Assembly (NCBI RefSeq): GCF_000346465.2
Contig: NC_034012.1
Span: 4,985,004-5,049,003 of the forward strand
Direction of reading: 5' to 3'
Source: Prunus persica
Lineage: Eukaryota; Streptophyta; Magnoliopsida; Rosales; Rosaceae
Length of the DNA: 64,000 nt
Numbering within the stretch: the first letter of the stretch is position 1; each line of letters starts with the position of its first letter. Below are positions 44,745-54,549 of this stretch, one piece after another. The position numbers and the translations under genes were made by a program. The notes below the pieces were generated by a model. That model was not told the DNA's origin. It ran no database searches and was given only the letters and a program-made list of their open reading frames with translations.

Positions 44745-46813
44745 TGTCGAAATATTTTTTTTTTGGTTGAAAACTAAACCGCAGGTTATGGCTCTTCTTC
44801 ACTTGGTTGGCAGTATTTCTAGAGAAGTCAAAACCACTGAGAACAGTTTTTTATTTTGGTCAAAACCATGTACACAGATAGATATGCTACCAAAGAATTT
44901 TATGGGCTAAAAGAGAGATGAACGCCTTGCTAGATCTGCTTACTAATAAGAAAATCTGGCCAAATGAAGAAATTAGTTTCATTGAATTGGAAGGCTTATA
45001 AATTTCCAAGGGACAAAATTTAGAATTTTAAGTGGCTTCCAGATGCACAAGGATGTGTTTTTGGGGTTAGGTCAAATCAAATCGTGAGAAATATTGGAGC
45101 AAAAATTAGTACAGGTCAAATGTTGGATCTTAGTAATGCTGTACAATGCCATTCACCTTGTAATTCAAAGCTAGTTGGGTAAAGCATTGTCTTAATTATA
45201 TAATAGGACTTTGTATTTTCACATTGGACATGAGTTACAAACATGAATAAATTTCATTGAAGAATTTTAAAAAATAACATTAATTTAGAATTTAAGGAGT
45301 TGTTAAGATAAATTGTGGCGAGATTGACTTTAATTAGGAGATTTAATTCATATTCTTATTATTTTATTTCTTTCTCTTTTGTACAGATTTTGTGCAATTA
45401 GGACTTTATTTGTTTCCTTGTTATTGAATTGAACCCTAATAATGCTACGGGCACCAAACTTGTTTACCAACTTATTGATACCAACACATGTGGCACATGA
45501 TATGACAGTCCAAATCATATGTCATCTCATTCTTTTTTTTTCTTTTTGCCATCATCTTTTTGTTTCAACAAAAAGAATTTCACCCAGCAAAAACAAAAAA
45601 ATTAAGAAAAGAAATAAATAGAACACCCCTCCTTCCTCCCCTCCACCTCTGTAAAACCCTAAAAATATATATAGTCCCTCCATTAAAGGTCCCTTCTGAA
45701 AAACCCTAGGATGTATTATCACAAACAAATTAGTTTAAATTCATTTTTTTAATTCTAAGAACAGGAAGATTTCACCAAGCAAACAAGGTTGAGATTAACG
45801 ACTCTTTTTGCTTTATTCTTATTGACATGGGTATCGCTAGTGTCAGGTCTAAAACTTTCAAAAATTCAAGAAATCCAATGATTGTTCTCTCATGAAATAT
45901 AATAACCAAACTTCCAACAAAAACATACTTGCAACCTCGCTTAATTCAATTACTTCAATGCGGTGGCGGAGTCCATGTACAGGACTTGGCCATATATTTA
46001 TAGGTATGCATATGCGCAAATAAATAGAAAGAGAAAATTCAAATAGCAAATAAAAATAAATCCGATAAATGGATGAGCATGCAGCAAAAGGAGTAAGTTT
46101 CTCAAAAATCTCTTACCCACTGTAATTTACCGTTTCATTTCGACATGGGTCTCAAACCCGAACAGCTTTACGAATTAAAATCTTGAGTACAAATTGTTTG
46201 CCATGATGGATTTTTATATTTCCTTGTTGTGTGCCAAACTCCAAGAATACTGTATCTATTCAAAAGCCAAACACTACAAAATAAAAAGAAACTGTGGGAC
46301 CAAGAAGTAGCAGCATATGAAATAGGGCAGGCAACCTCCCCCCGTGAGAGTTTTGGCAACCTTGGTTTATCAACGTAGAAGACTGACCCCAAAGGAAATT
46401 GGGCACACAATGTCGGATAAGGAAAAAGCACACCTTGTAGACTCTTCTGGCCTTGCCAACTTTGCCAACCATCTAGAAATTGAGAAAGGTATAAAACAAG
46501 AACAAAGAACTACTAAGCCGCACTATTTGGGTAGCAATTCAACTGTGGCAGGTGGCAAAAAAAAAAAAAATCTGGAGCTTTCTGATATGAGGTTGGTATC
46601 AATAAATGTGATGGTGGGATCCAAATTAGGCTCTGCGAATGGATTATTCATTGACTTTTTGACTGGCCAACCCTCTTTGCATATAGATGGACGTCTCTTC
46701 TCTTCTATTCTCTTGAGCTGGGTTAGGGGAGTTGGGAAGCGGAAAAGTCCTAATTGGTTAATGTGTTTTAATTAATAATAAAGAATTAATAAGGGCAAAC
46801 TTGAAAAATAAAA
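44745..46813. other. Intergenic, no gene recognised
   Basis: The first part is the promoter of 43151-44743. The remainder is AT-rich. A 143-codon frame at 46344-46775 (+) has no recognisable domain and is not called. Confidence 0.4.
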
Positions 46814-47068
46814 TGTAATACTCCGACCCCAAATTTCTCCAAATTTAACCCTTATTTAATTATTTAAGGGTATTTTAGTCATATTTTTAACCGGAGAGAG
46901 TTTGGGGCAATGACTAGTATTTTTGGATAGGTCGTACTGAGACGAGTTCATAAACACGTAGTGGGCTCGAATCGGAGTTGTAACCAGAGAGATATGGTCA
47001 AAAGAAACCCAGTGACACAATCGTAAATATTTCGAAATGGGATTTTTTTATAAAAATCTGGTTTTCTC

Positions 47069-47120
<52 letters not shown>

Positions 47121-48809
47121 GCGACTTCTCTCTCTCTCCCGTCGGCCTCTCCTCTCTCTCTCCTCGTAACTCCGGCCACCGGCCGCGGCTGCGGACGGGG
47201 CCGGTGCCAAAAGAACCGGCTCGACCTCGGCGTCACGACCCAGCCCATCCCCGACATCGGCCGCCGCTCCAGCCGCCGGAAAATGGTGATTTTCGCCCGG
47301 ATGTCGCCGAATCTTCACGGCCGCCGATCTCCCTCCTCCGGCCGCCATTTCTGGCGATCAAGGTATGGAAATTCATCCCTTCTGCATGCTCTAGCTGATG
47401 GTTGGGTAGGATTAGATTGATTCTTAGCGTAGACAACTCGATTTTCAAATTGAAAATCGGCCGAACTTCGGCCGCCGTGATCGGCCATTTTCGTCCACTT
47501 TTTGGGGTAGGTCCAAGAACAAAAGTGGCTCCAAATAGGGTGTTATACCTAGGGTAGGAGTTTGGAGCCATGGTTTTGAGATTTTCCGGCGAAGCGTTAT
47601 CGCTTTGGGCACCACGAGCTGCCGGCGCGTGCGGCCGCCCGTGGGCACGGTAGAAAAAGTAGCGATGTGTTCCGATGAGATCCTTAGGTTGTCACGAGTA
47701 CGTAGGATTTCGCGGATCTCAATTCGGACGTCGTTTGACTATCGAACGGATAATCGCATATTATGCGTTATCCGGGTTCGATAAGTTGGGACCGTTGGAT
47801 GGTCCCAAATTTAATATATGTTAATCTAGGTAATTCTAGGATCGTGTGAAAATTCACGGATTGTGAATCGGAGCCCCGGATGTTGGATTTACCACAAGTA
47901 CCACCAAGTGAAATTGAGGTCCCACGTGGCGTAGGTTATCCGGCGTTGGGACAGACCCCATACGTGGCGTTGGTTGTACCGGCGTATGGGGAGCTATGTA
48001 ATATGATGTTCAGGTCTCACCTGGCGTAGGTTATCCGGCGTTGAGACAGGCCCCATACGTGGCGTTGGTTGTACCGGCGTATGGGGAGATTATGTGATAT
48101 TATGTTGAGGTCGCACGTGGCGTAGGTTATCCGGCATGGCGACAGACCCCATACGTGGCGTTGGTTGTACCGGCGTATGGGGAGATTTGTGATATGATAT
48201 TGAGGTCCTGCGTGGCGTAGGTTATCCGGCGTTGGGACAGGCCCCATACGTGGCGTTGGTTGTACCGGCGTATGGGGAGGTATTATGATAGTATGGCATG
48301 GTCGCACGTGGCGTAGGTTATCCGGCATGTTGACAGGCCCCATACGTTGCGTTGGTTGTACCGGCGTATGGGGAGTTTATATGAAATCCAGAGAAATGAA
48401 ATAAGGTATCGCCCAAGTGTGGAATTGGGTTTTAGGGAAGAACTACGTGTGGCTTGATCCCTCAAGGAGGGTACGTAGGCAGCCTAAGGTTATTAGGTGC
48501 AGCCGCAGACTAAATATTAGTCATATTTGGTATTTGAATTGTTTGGTAGTTGTTTGAGAATTATTGGAAGGCCGAAGGCCATTTATGAGAATTTGCATGA
48601 AATTATATTGTGCATGCTGCCAGTTGTGGATATTAAATGCGTTTTTATGCAGGTTAAAATTTGGGAAATGTCCAAATTATAGGGGAGACTCTACCGAAAT
48701 TTCGGCAGGAAGTCTCGGTTTTTAGTAAGTGGGCCTGACATCGGGGTGATGTCAGGAATTCCAAAGGGTTCGTCTCGAATTTTGAGAAAATTCGGGGCGG
48801 GTCTTTTCA
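46814..48809 (+). repeat. 5-prime LTR (1996 bp)
   Basis: It runs TGTAATACTCCGACCCC to GGTCTTTTCA. It includes a (CT)n run (47070-47117), a GC-rich segment (47120-47360), and five hairpin-bearing units (about 47925-48375). Confidence 0.9.
47925..48375 (+). repeat. Tandem repeat, about 96 bp x 5, in 5-prime LTR
   Basis: The first hairpin is CCCCATACG (47956-47964) and CGTATGGGG (47983-47991), with an 18-base loop. The unit repeats at about 48050, 48147, 48241 and 48338. Confidence 0.9.
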
Positions 48810-48811
48810 GT

Positions 48812-48823
48812 TGGTATCAGAGC
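48812..48823 (+). other. Primer-binding site
   Basis: TGGTATCAGAGC, two bases after the 5-prime LTR. This is the standard complement of the initiator tRNA-Met 3-prime end. Confidence 0.9.
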
Positions 48824-49274
48824 TCTAGGTTCAATTTTCGGTGGACCCTGCACTTTATGTGCATCCTTAAATTGTGGGGATCAAAAATGGGTTTCATCTC
48901 GGAATGGCACGTTTGCGACGTTGAGGACGTCACAAAAGTCGAATCACTGGAATCAGAAATGGATCATGGTCGAGAGAGATCGATGATGATTACAATTCGG
49001 TAAAAATGATCCTTTCTGACCTTCCTTTCAAAGCATCGTGTTGGCAATGCTGCCTATCGATTCGGAAGAAAGAAGGAAAATATCAATAAGTCAAGGAATG
49101 CGGATCCTCTTTTAGTAGAACAGCTAGAAGAGAATCAAATCACAAATGGAAGCGTCTAGCTTTCAAGGGGAGCGCTGGGGGAACCCAAGTGGCAGTTGCG
49201 GGCCCCGATGCTCATAACCCTTCAAGTGACAGTTAGGAAATTTCGAGGACGAAATTTTTATAAGGGGGGTAGTC

Positions 49275-49530
49275 TGTAACACCCCGACCCCAAATTTCTC
49301 CAAATTTAATCCTTATTTAATTATTTAATTATTTAAGGGTATTTTAGTCATATTTGTAACCGGAGAGAGTTTGGGGCAGTGACTAGTATGTTTGGATAGG
49401 TCGTACTGAGACGAGTTCATAGACACATAGTGGGCTCGAATCGGAGTTGTAACGAGAGAGATATGGTCAAAAGAAACCCAGTGGCACAATCGTAAATATT
49501 TTGAAATGTGATTTTTTTATAAAAATCTGG

Positions 49531-49579
<49 letters not shown>

Positions 49580-51271
49580 GCGACTTCTCTCTCTCTCCCG
49601 TCGGCCTCTCCTCTCTCTCTCTCCTCGTAACTCCGGCCACCGACCGCGGCTGCGGACGGGGCCGGTGCCAAAAGAACCGGCTCGAGCTCGGCGTCACGAC
49701 CCAGCCCATCCCCGACATCGGCTGCCGCTCCAGCCGCCGGAAAATGGCGATTTTCGCCCGGATGTCGCCGGATCTTCACGGCCGCCGATCTCCCTCCTCC
49801 GGCCGCCATTTCTGGCGATCAAGGTATGGAAATTCATCCCTTCTGCATGCTCTAGCTGATGGTTAGGTAGGATTAGATCGATTCTTAGTGTAGACAACTC
49901 GATTTTCAAATTGAAAATCGGCCGAACTTCGGCCGCCGTGATCGGCCATTTTCGGCCCCTTTTTGGGGTAGGTCCAAGAACAAAAGTGGCTCCAAATAGG
50001 GTGTTATACCTAGGGTAGGAGTTTGGAGCCGTGGTTTTGAGATTTTCCGGCGAAGCGTTATCGCTTTGGGAACCACGCGCTGCCGGCGCGTGCGGCGGCG
50101 CGTGGGCACTGTAGAAAAAGTAGCGATGTGTTCCGATGAGATCCTTAGGTTGTCACGAGTACGTAGGATTTCGCGGATCTCAATTCCGACGTCGTTTGAC
50201 TATCAAACGGATAATCGCATATTATGCGTTATCCGGGTTCGATAGGTTGGGACCGTTGGATGGTCCCAAATTTAATATATGTTAATCTAGGTAATTCTAG
50301 GATCGTGTGGAAATTCACGGATTGTGAATCAGAGCCCCGGATGTTGGATTTACCATAAGTACCACCAAGTGAAATTGAGGTCCCACATGGCGTAGGTTAT
50401 CCGGCATTGGGACAGACCCCATACGTGGCGTTGGTTGTACCGGCGTATGGGGAGCTATGTAATATGATGTTCAGGTCTCACGTGGCGTAGGTTATCCGGC
50501 GTTGAGACAGGCCCCATACGTGGCGTTGGTTGTACCGGCGTATGGGGAGATTATGTGATATTGTGTTGAGGTCGCACGTGGCGTAGGTTATCCGGCGTGG
50601 CGACAGACCCCATACTTGGCGTTGGTTGTACCGGCGTATGGGGAGATTTGTGATATGATATTGAGGTCCCGCATGGCGTAGGTTATCCGGCGTTGGGACA
50701 GGCCCCATACGTGGCGTTGGTTGTACCGGCGTATGGGGAGGTATTATGATAGTATGGCATGGTCGCACGTGGCGTAGGTTATCCGGCGTGTTGACAGGCC
50801 CCATACGTGGCGTTGGTTGTGCCGGCGTATGGGGAGTTTATATGAAATCCAGAGAAATAAAAGAAGGTATCGCCCAAGTGTGGAATTGGGTTTTAGGGAA
50901 GAACTACGTGTGGCTTGATCCCTCAAGGAGGGTACGTAGGCAGCCTAAGGTTATTAGGTGCAGCCGCAGACTAAATATTAGTCATATTTGGTATTTGAAT
51001 TGTTTGGTAGTTGTTTGAGAATTATTGGAAGGCCGAAGGCCATTTATGAGAATTTGCATGAAATTATATTGTGCATGCTGCCAGTTGTGGATATTAAATG
51101 CGTTTTTATGCAGGTTGAAATTTTGGGAAATGTCCAAATTATAGGGGAGACTCTGCCGAAATTTCGGCAGGAAGTCTCGGTTTTTAGTAAGTGGGCCTGA
51201 CATCGAGGTGATGTCAGGAATTCCAAAGGGTTCGTCTCGGATTTTGAGAAAATTCGGGGCGGGTCCTTTCA
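49275..51271 (+). repeat. 3-prime LTR (1997 bp)
   Basis: It runs TGTAACACCCCGACCCC to GGTCCTTTCA and is almost co-linear with the 5-prime LTR. Five hairpin units lie at about 50380-50836. Confidence 0.9.
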
Positions 51272-51276
51272 TAAAA

Positions 51277-51690
51277 GCTACTTTATCTGATGCATTAATG
51301 ACATTTTTTGAAGTGTAAGCAAATTGACACATGTCATGAGTAAAAGAGAGAATGTCTAATTGCTAGCATTCCCCAATAATTTTCTGATAGAAATAAATAA
51401 ATATTTATGTGTCATGACTTAAATGGTTGGATAATTTTAATGGTTCATATATTTTGAATAAATGCATGAATGTTAAATGCAAGGCTCGGAATCCATCATT
51501 TAACAATGAAGTACACAATCCCTCTAAGTAGAAACACAATCCTTCAAGAGCTACTTCATGTGACTAAAATTTCCTCAAATCTGAGTAGAAACACAATCCC
51601 TCTAAGAAAATATTGAAAGAAAGAAATTATGCTCTGTGATGAGCCACCAATATTCTCCCTCCCCCCCGACCCCCCTCTCTCTTTTTTGGG
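51277..51690. other. Intergenic with a foldback-element fragment
   Basis: The block AATGCATGAATGTTAAATGC, then AAGGCTCGGAATCC (about 51461-51495) matches the arm of the element at 9283-10852. The rest is AT-rich with a C-run near 51660-51675. Confidence 0.5.
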
Positions 51691-51694
51691 TCTC

Positions 51695-53269
51695 CTAACG
51701 AGGTGGGATACTTTGTTCATTCTTAAAAAAATTATAAGGATCAACCATGACTTTCACACGTATCAGTCTATCAAAATTTCCTTTAAAATACTTGCTTCCA
51801 TAAACTTTCGCAGTTTCAAATTCCGTATGATTCTGCCGATTGGCGCCAATATCGAGATCCCTATAGTTTTGGAAGGCCTCTCTGGGGCTCTTGGAAACAT
51901 ATAGAGTCATTCCTTCATACAATTTTCTTACAAACCCAAGGTGTTGTTTGAGGGTTTCAGTCCCTTCTTCCACCCAATACGTCACGTATTGAATCAAAAA
52001 TAGGTTTCCATCTCTATGAGGAAATGGAGTTTCCCACTCCGGAATCATACTCATTCTTCCACCATAAGGGCTCCATTGCATCAACACTTTGTCCATCTTA
52101 AGCATCATTTGCCAAATGGATTCAATTCCTTGTTTTGGAATTGGTTCTTTCACATAATCAGACTTACTTTTGAAGAAATTTGGTGGCCCCTGTGGCCTAT
52201 TAAGTAGAAAATTTACGGGAGTTCCAATTGGCTGGTCTGCCCAGAATAGAGTAGATTCTACCCAACTCATTTCAAAACAATCTTTTAGTTGCAAATCCAG
52301 TTCAGGGAAACTTTCATTCATCAATGGCACAAGCTTGTCCCTTTGTCCCAGAAAGAGACCAACGAATGATACTTCCACAGTCTTCTTGCCCTCTGTACTA
52401 TTCTTCAGTCGCGTAATTGCTCTGATGAAGATTTCATCAAGCAGCTTTGGTGCTACGTATTGCCACTTATAAATGACATTTAGGGCACCTTGCTCCAAAG
52501 TTCTTTTAACGTTGAATACAGTCACATTGGCTGGAACAGGAAGAAGCCTGATCTTCCATGAAAGAATGACCCCAAAGCTTGCTCCGCCACCTCCTCTAAT
52601 GGCCCAAAAAAGATCCTCTCCCATTGAGTTCCTGTCAAGAATTGTCCCATTCACATTAACAAGTTTAGCATCTTCTATGTTATCCACTGTAAGACCATAT
52701 TTTCTCATCATAGGCCCGTACCCACCACCACTAAAGTGACCACCAATTCCAACAGTTGGACAAGCTCCCGCTGGAAACCCATGAACCTTACTTTTATTTG
52801 CAATTTCATAATAAAGTTCACCGATAGTAGCCCCAGCCTGAACCCAAGCGCTCTCATTCGTGACATCAATATCAATGGATCGAAGATTAAACATGTCAAG
52901 AATGATAAAGGGGACACCAGATACGTATGATAGGCCCTCATAATCATGGCCACCACTTCGGGTTCGAATCTGCAACCCGTGTTGTTTCGCACAAATCACA
53001 GTTGCTTGGACATGAGACTCATGCAGTGCTGTGACAATAGCCAATGGTTTTGGAGTTGCAAGTGTAGAATATCTGCTGTTCCTAATGTATCCCAACAAAA
53101 CAGATTGAAATGAGGTATTTTCATGGGTGTAAATGGCTTCAAAGATTGGGTAGGCAGATTGAGGTTGTTTGGGAAGGCATTGTAGGAAGCCAGTGAGAAC
53201 TGGATCTGAAGTTGTCCATGACACTAAAAGCGAAAGGACTGAGAGAAACAAGAGTACTCGTACCTTCAT
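51695..53269 (-). CDS. BBE-like FAD-linked oxidoreductase, intact (524 aa)
   Basis: The start MKVRVLLFLSVLSLLVSWTT gives a short signal peptide. FAD ligands are His108 (RSGGHDYEG) and Cys170 (PAGACPTV). The gatekeeper is Val173 and His178 (GGHFSGGGYG) is kept. Several otherwise constant positions are changed. The K-x-Q site is L-I-Q (NLFLIQY). HRAGN is HRDGN, WNPYGG is WSPYGG and MTPYVSK is MTLYVSK. NYRDLDIG is intact. The frame is clean and the length normal, so it is called a gene, but the cluster of changes on the substrate side suggests altered activity or relaxed constraint. The C-terminus is FKNEQSIPPR. A TATA-like AATATATATT at about 53331-53341 lies about 65 bases upstream of the ATG. 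Confidence 0.92.
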   Translation of the reverse strand: MKVRVLLFLSVLSLLVSWTTSDPVLTGFLQCLPKQPQSAYPIFEAIYTHENTSFQSVLLGYIRNSRYSTLATPKPLAIVTALHESHVQATVICAKQHGLQIRTRSGGHDYEGLSYVSGVPFIILDMFNLRSIDIDVTNESAWVQAGATIGELYYEIANKSKVHGFPAGACPTVGIGGHFSGGGYGPMMRKYGLTVDNIEDAKLVNVNGTILDRNSMGEDLFWAIRGGGGASFGVILSWKIRLLPVPANVTVFNVKRTLEQGALNVIYKWQYVAPKLLDEIFIRAITRLKNSTEGKKTVEVSFVGLFLGQRDKLVPLMNESFPELDLQLKDCFEMSWVESTLFWADQPIGTPVNFLLNRPQGPPNFFKSKSDYVKEPIPKQGIESIWQMMLKMDKVLMQWSPYGGRMSMIPEWETPFPHRDGNLFLIQYVTYWVEEGTETLKQHLGFVRKLYEGMTLYVSKSPREAFQNYRDLDIGANRQNHTEFETAKVYGSKYFKGNFDRLIRVKVMVDPYNFFKNEQSIPPR

Positions 53270-53339
53270 GGTTTTTTTTTCCTGGCTCTTTCGCTTCTTC
53301 GTCGTATTTACAATGAAGTGATTGCCCCGGAATATATAT

Positions 53340-54115
53340 TTTTGAGCAACTAGTTAGTTCTTCCTAATTAAGACCACCCTGACCAAGTAATTAGGGTAAC
53401 ACAATAAAGTTGAAAAGTAACGATTGGATTTCTTGCCAAATCGGATGGCGAGTACATGTATAATCATTGTTTAGCGAATCTATTTGATTTCTTGCCGTAC
53501 CTTAAACATAACATTTTCCCCTAAATAAATTATATCAGAGTTAATTACTTGAATTCTCGTTCTGATTTTTATGCAACTATGAAATAGATCGTCTGTTTTT
53601 GGAATTAGATATTACTTAATTATTTACACTAACACTCCTGAGGTTTTTGGCCTTTTCACAAAACTCCTTGTAATTTTTGAAATTACACAAACACCCTCTG
53701 AGTTTGTAAATTGTTTTCACACAAAAACACCTTTAATTTCATTAATTTTTCATCCAAAGACTGATGATTTTATACAAAAAATTCTCCAAATGACAAAATT
53801 AGCCTTTGAAATTAGATTACATAAAACAAACAAAATGAGAGAAATTGTACTAATTACAAACTTTGAACCCAAAAACCAATTGTGAAGAAGACAAATGGTG
53901 GGCATTTCGGCTGTTGCTATTCTTCTGGAAATAAATACGATACTACAAAAAAGGAAGGCAACAGTCACTTTTTGAGTCACCAAATTAATTTTGCCTACTT
54001 GTCACCATTATTTATTCGTGTTTAACTCTCTTACATTTCAATTTATTGATTACATATGATCCAAAAGTAACTTTCCAATTTTCCCGGGTAATAAAATATT
54101 TAAGACATGTATTTT
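53340..54115. other. Intergenic, no gene recognised
   Basis: AT-rich. The stretch 53630-53760 (CTCCTGAGGTTTTTGG, CACAAACACCCTCTGAG) resembles a dispersed plant repeat. No gene is seen. Confidence 0.4.
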
Positions 54116-54120
54116 ACTTT

Positions 54121-54385
54121 CTAATACACGTTTATTAAGTTTCCAAAATTACATTTAAAATAATTGCTTCCACAAAGTTTGGCACCAATATCAAGATCCT
54201 TGTAGTTCTGGAAGGCCTCTTTTGGACTCTTGGAGACAAATGGAGTCATTCCTTCCTTCGTACAACTTTCTTGAAAAGTTGAGGTATTTGTTGGTGGTCT
54301 CAGTTCCTTCGTCATCCCATAACACAAAGTAATGAAGCATATATGCTTAACAAATATGCTTAATGAAAAATAGGTTTCATGTGTT
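54121..54385 (-). pseudogene. BBE-like C-terminal scrap
   Basis: On the minus strand pieces read NLFFIKH, then FVLWDDEGTETTNKYLNFS, then (after a frameshift at a duplicated GAAG/AAGG) MTPFVSKSPKEAFQNYKDLD and NYFKCNFGNLI. About 14 codons are missing between LDIGA and the GSNYF block. NYRD has become NYKD. Nothing upstream of the BBE C-terminal domain remains. It lies in the same orientation as its intact neighbours and is probably the tail of a lost tandem copy. Confidence 0.85.
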
Positions 54386-54549
54386 TTATTCTGTTTGGAG
54401 ACTTTGTATTTCATTAATAATCTTCCTCTTCCACTGCCACAAGCATTGGAGAGGTGGAATATCTGTCACAACGAATTAAATATCTGTCACAACGAACCTA
54501 CACGTCAACATAGGTAAAATCCGGAAAATTCATGGTTCTCTTTCTCTCT

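Larger units (their letters stand above)
46814..51271 (+). mobile_element. Complete non-autonomous LTR retrotransposon (family B, LARD-like)
   Basis: Two LTRs (46814-48809 and 49275-51271) flank a 465-bp interior. The 5-bp duplication TAAAA lies on both sides (46809-46813 and 51272-51276). The primer-binding site TGGTATCAGAGC at 48812-48823 is complementary to initiator tRNA-Met. The tract ATAAGGGGGGTAG at about 49259-49271 precedes the second LTR, after AAATTTCGAGGACGAAATTT, a motif seen at the 3-prime end of plant Gypsy elements. The interior has no gag or pol, so the element needs proteins from elsewhere. The LTRs differ at few positions by eye, so insertion is fairly recent. Confidence 0.9.

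Noticed and set aside
46344..46775. 143-codon plus-strand frame
   Set aside because: No recognisable domain, a lysine run from poly-A, and no promoter or homologue evidence.
47925..48375. CRISPR-like array from regularly spaced repeats
   Set aside because: Units are contiguous tandem repeats inside a plant LTR, without unique spacers or cas genes.
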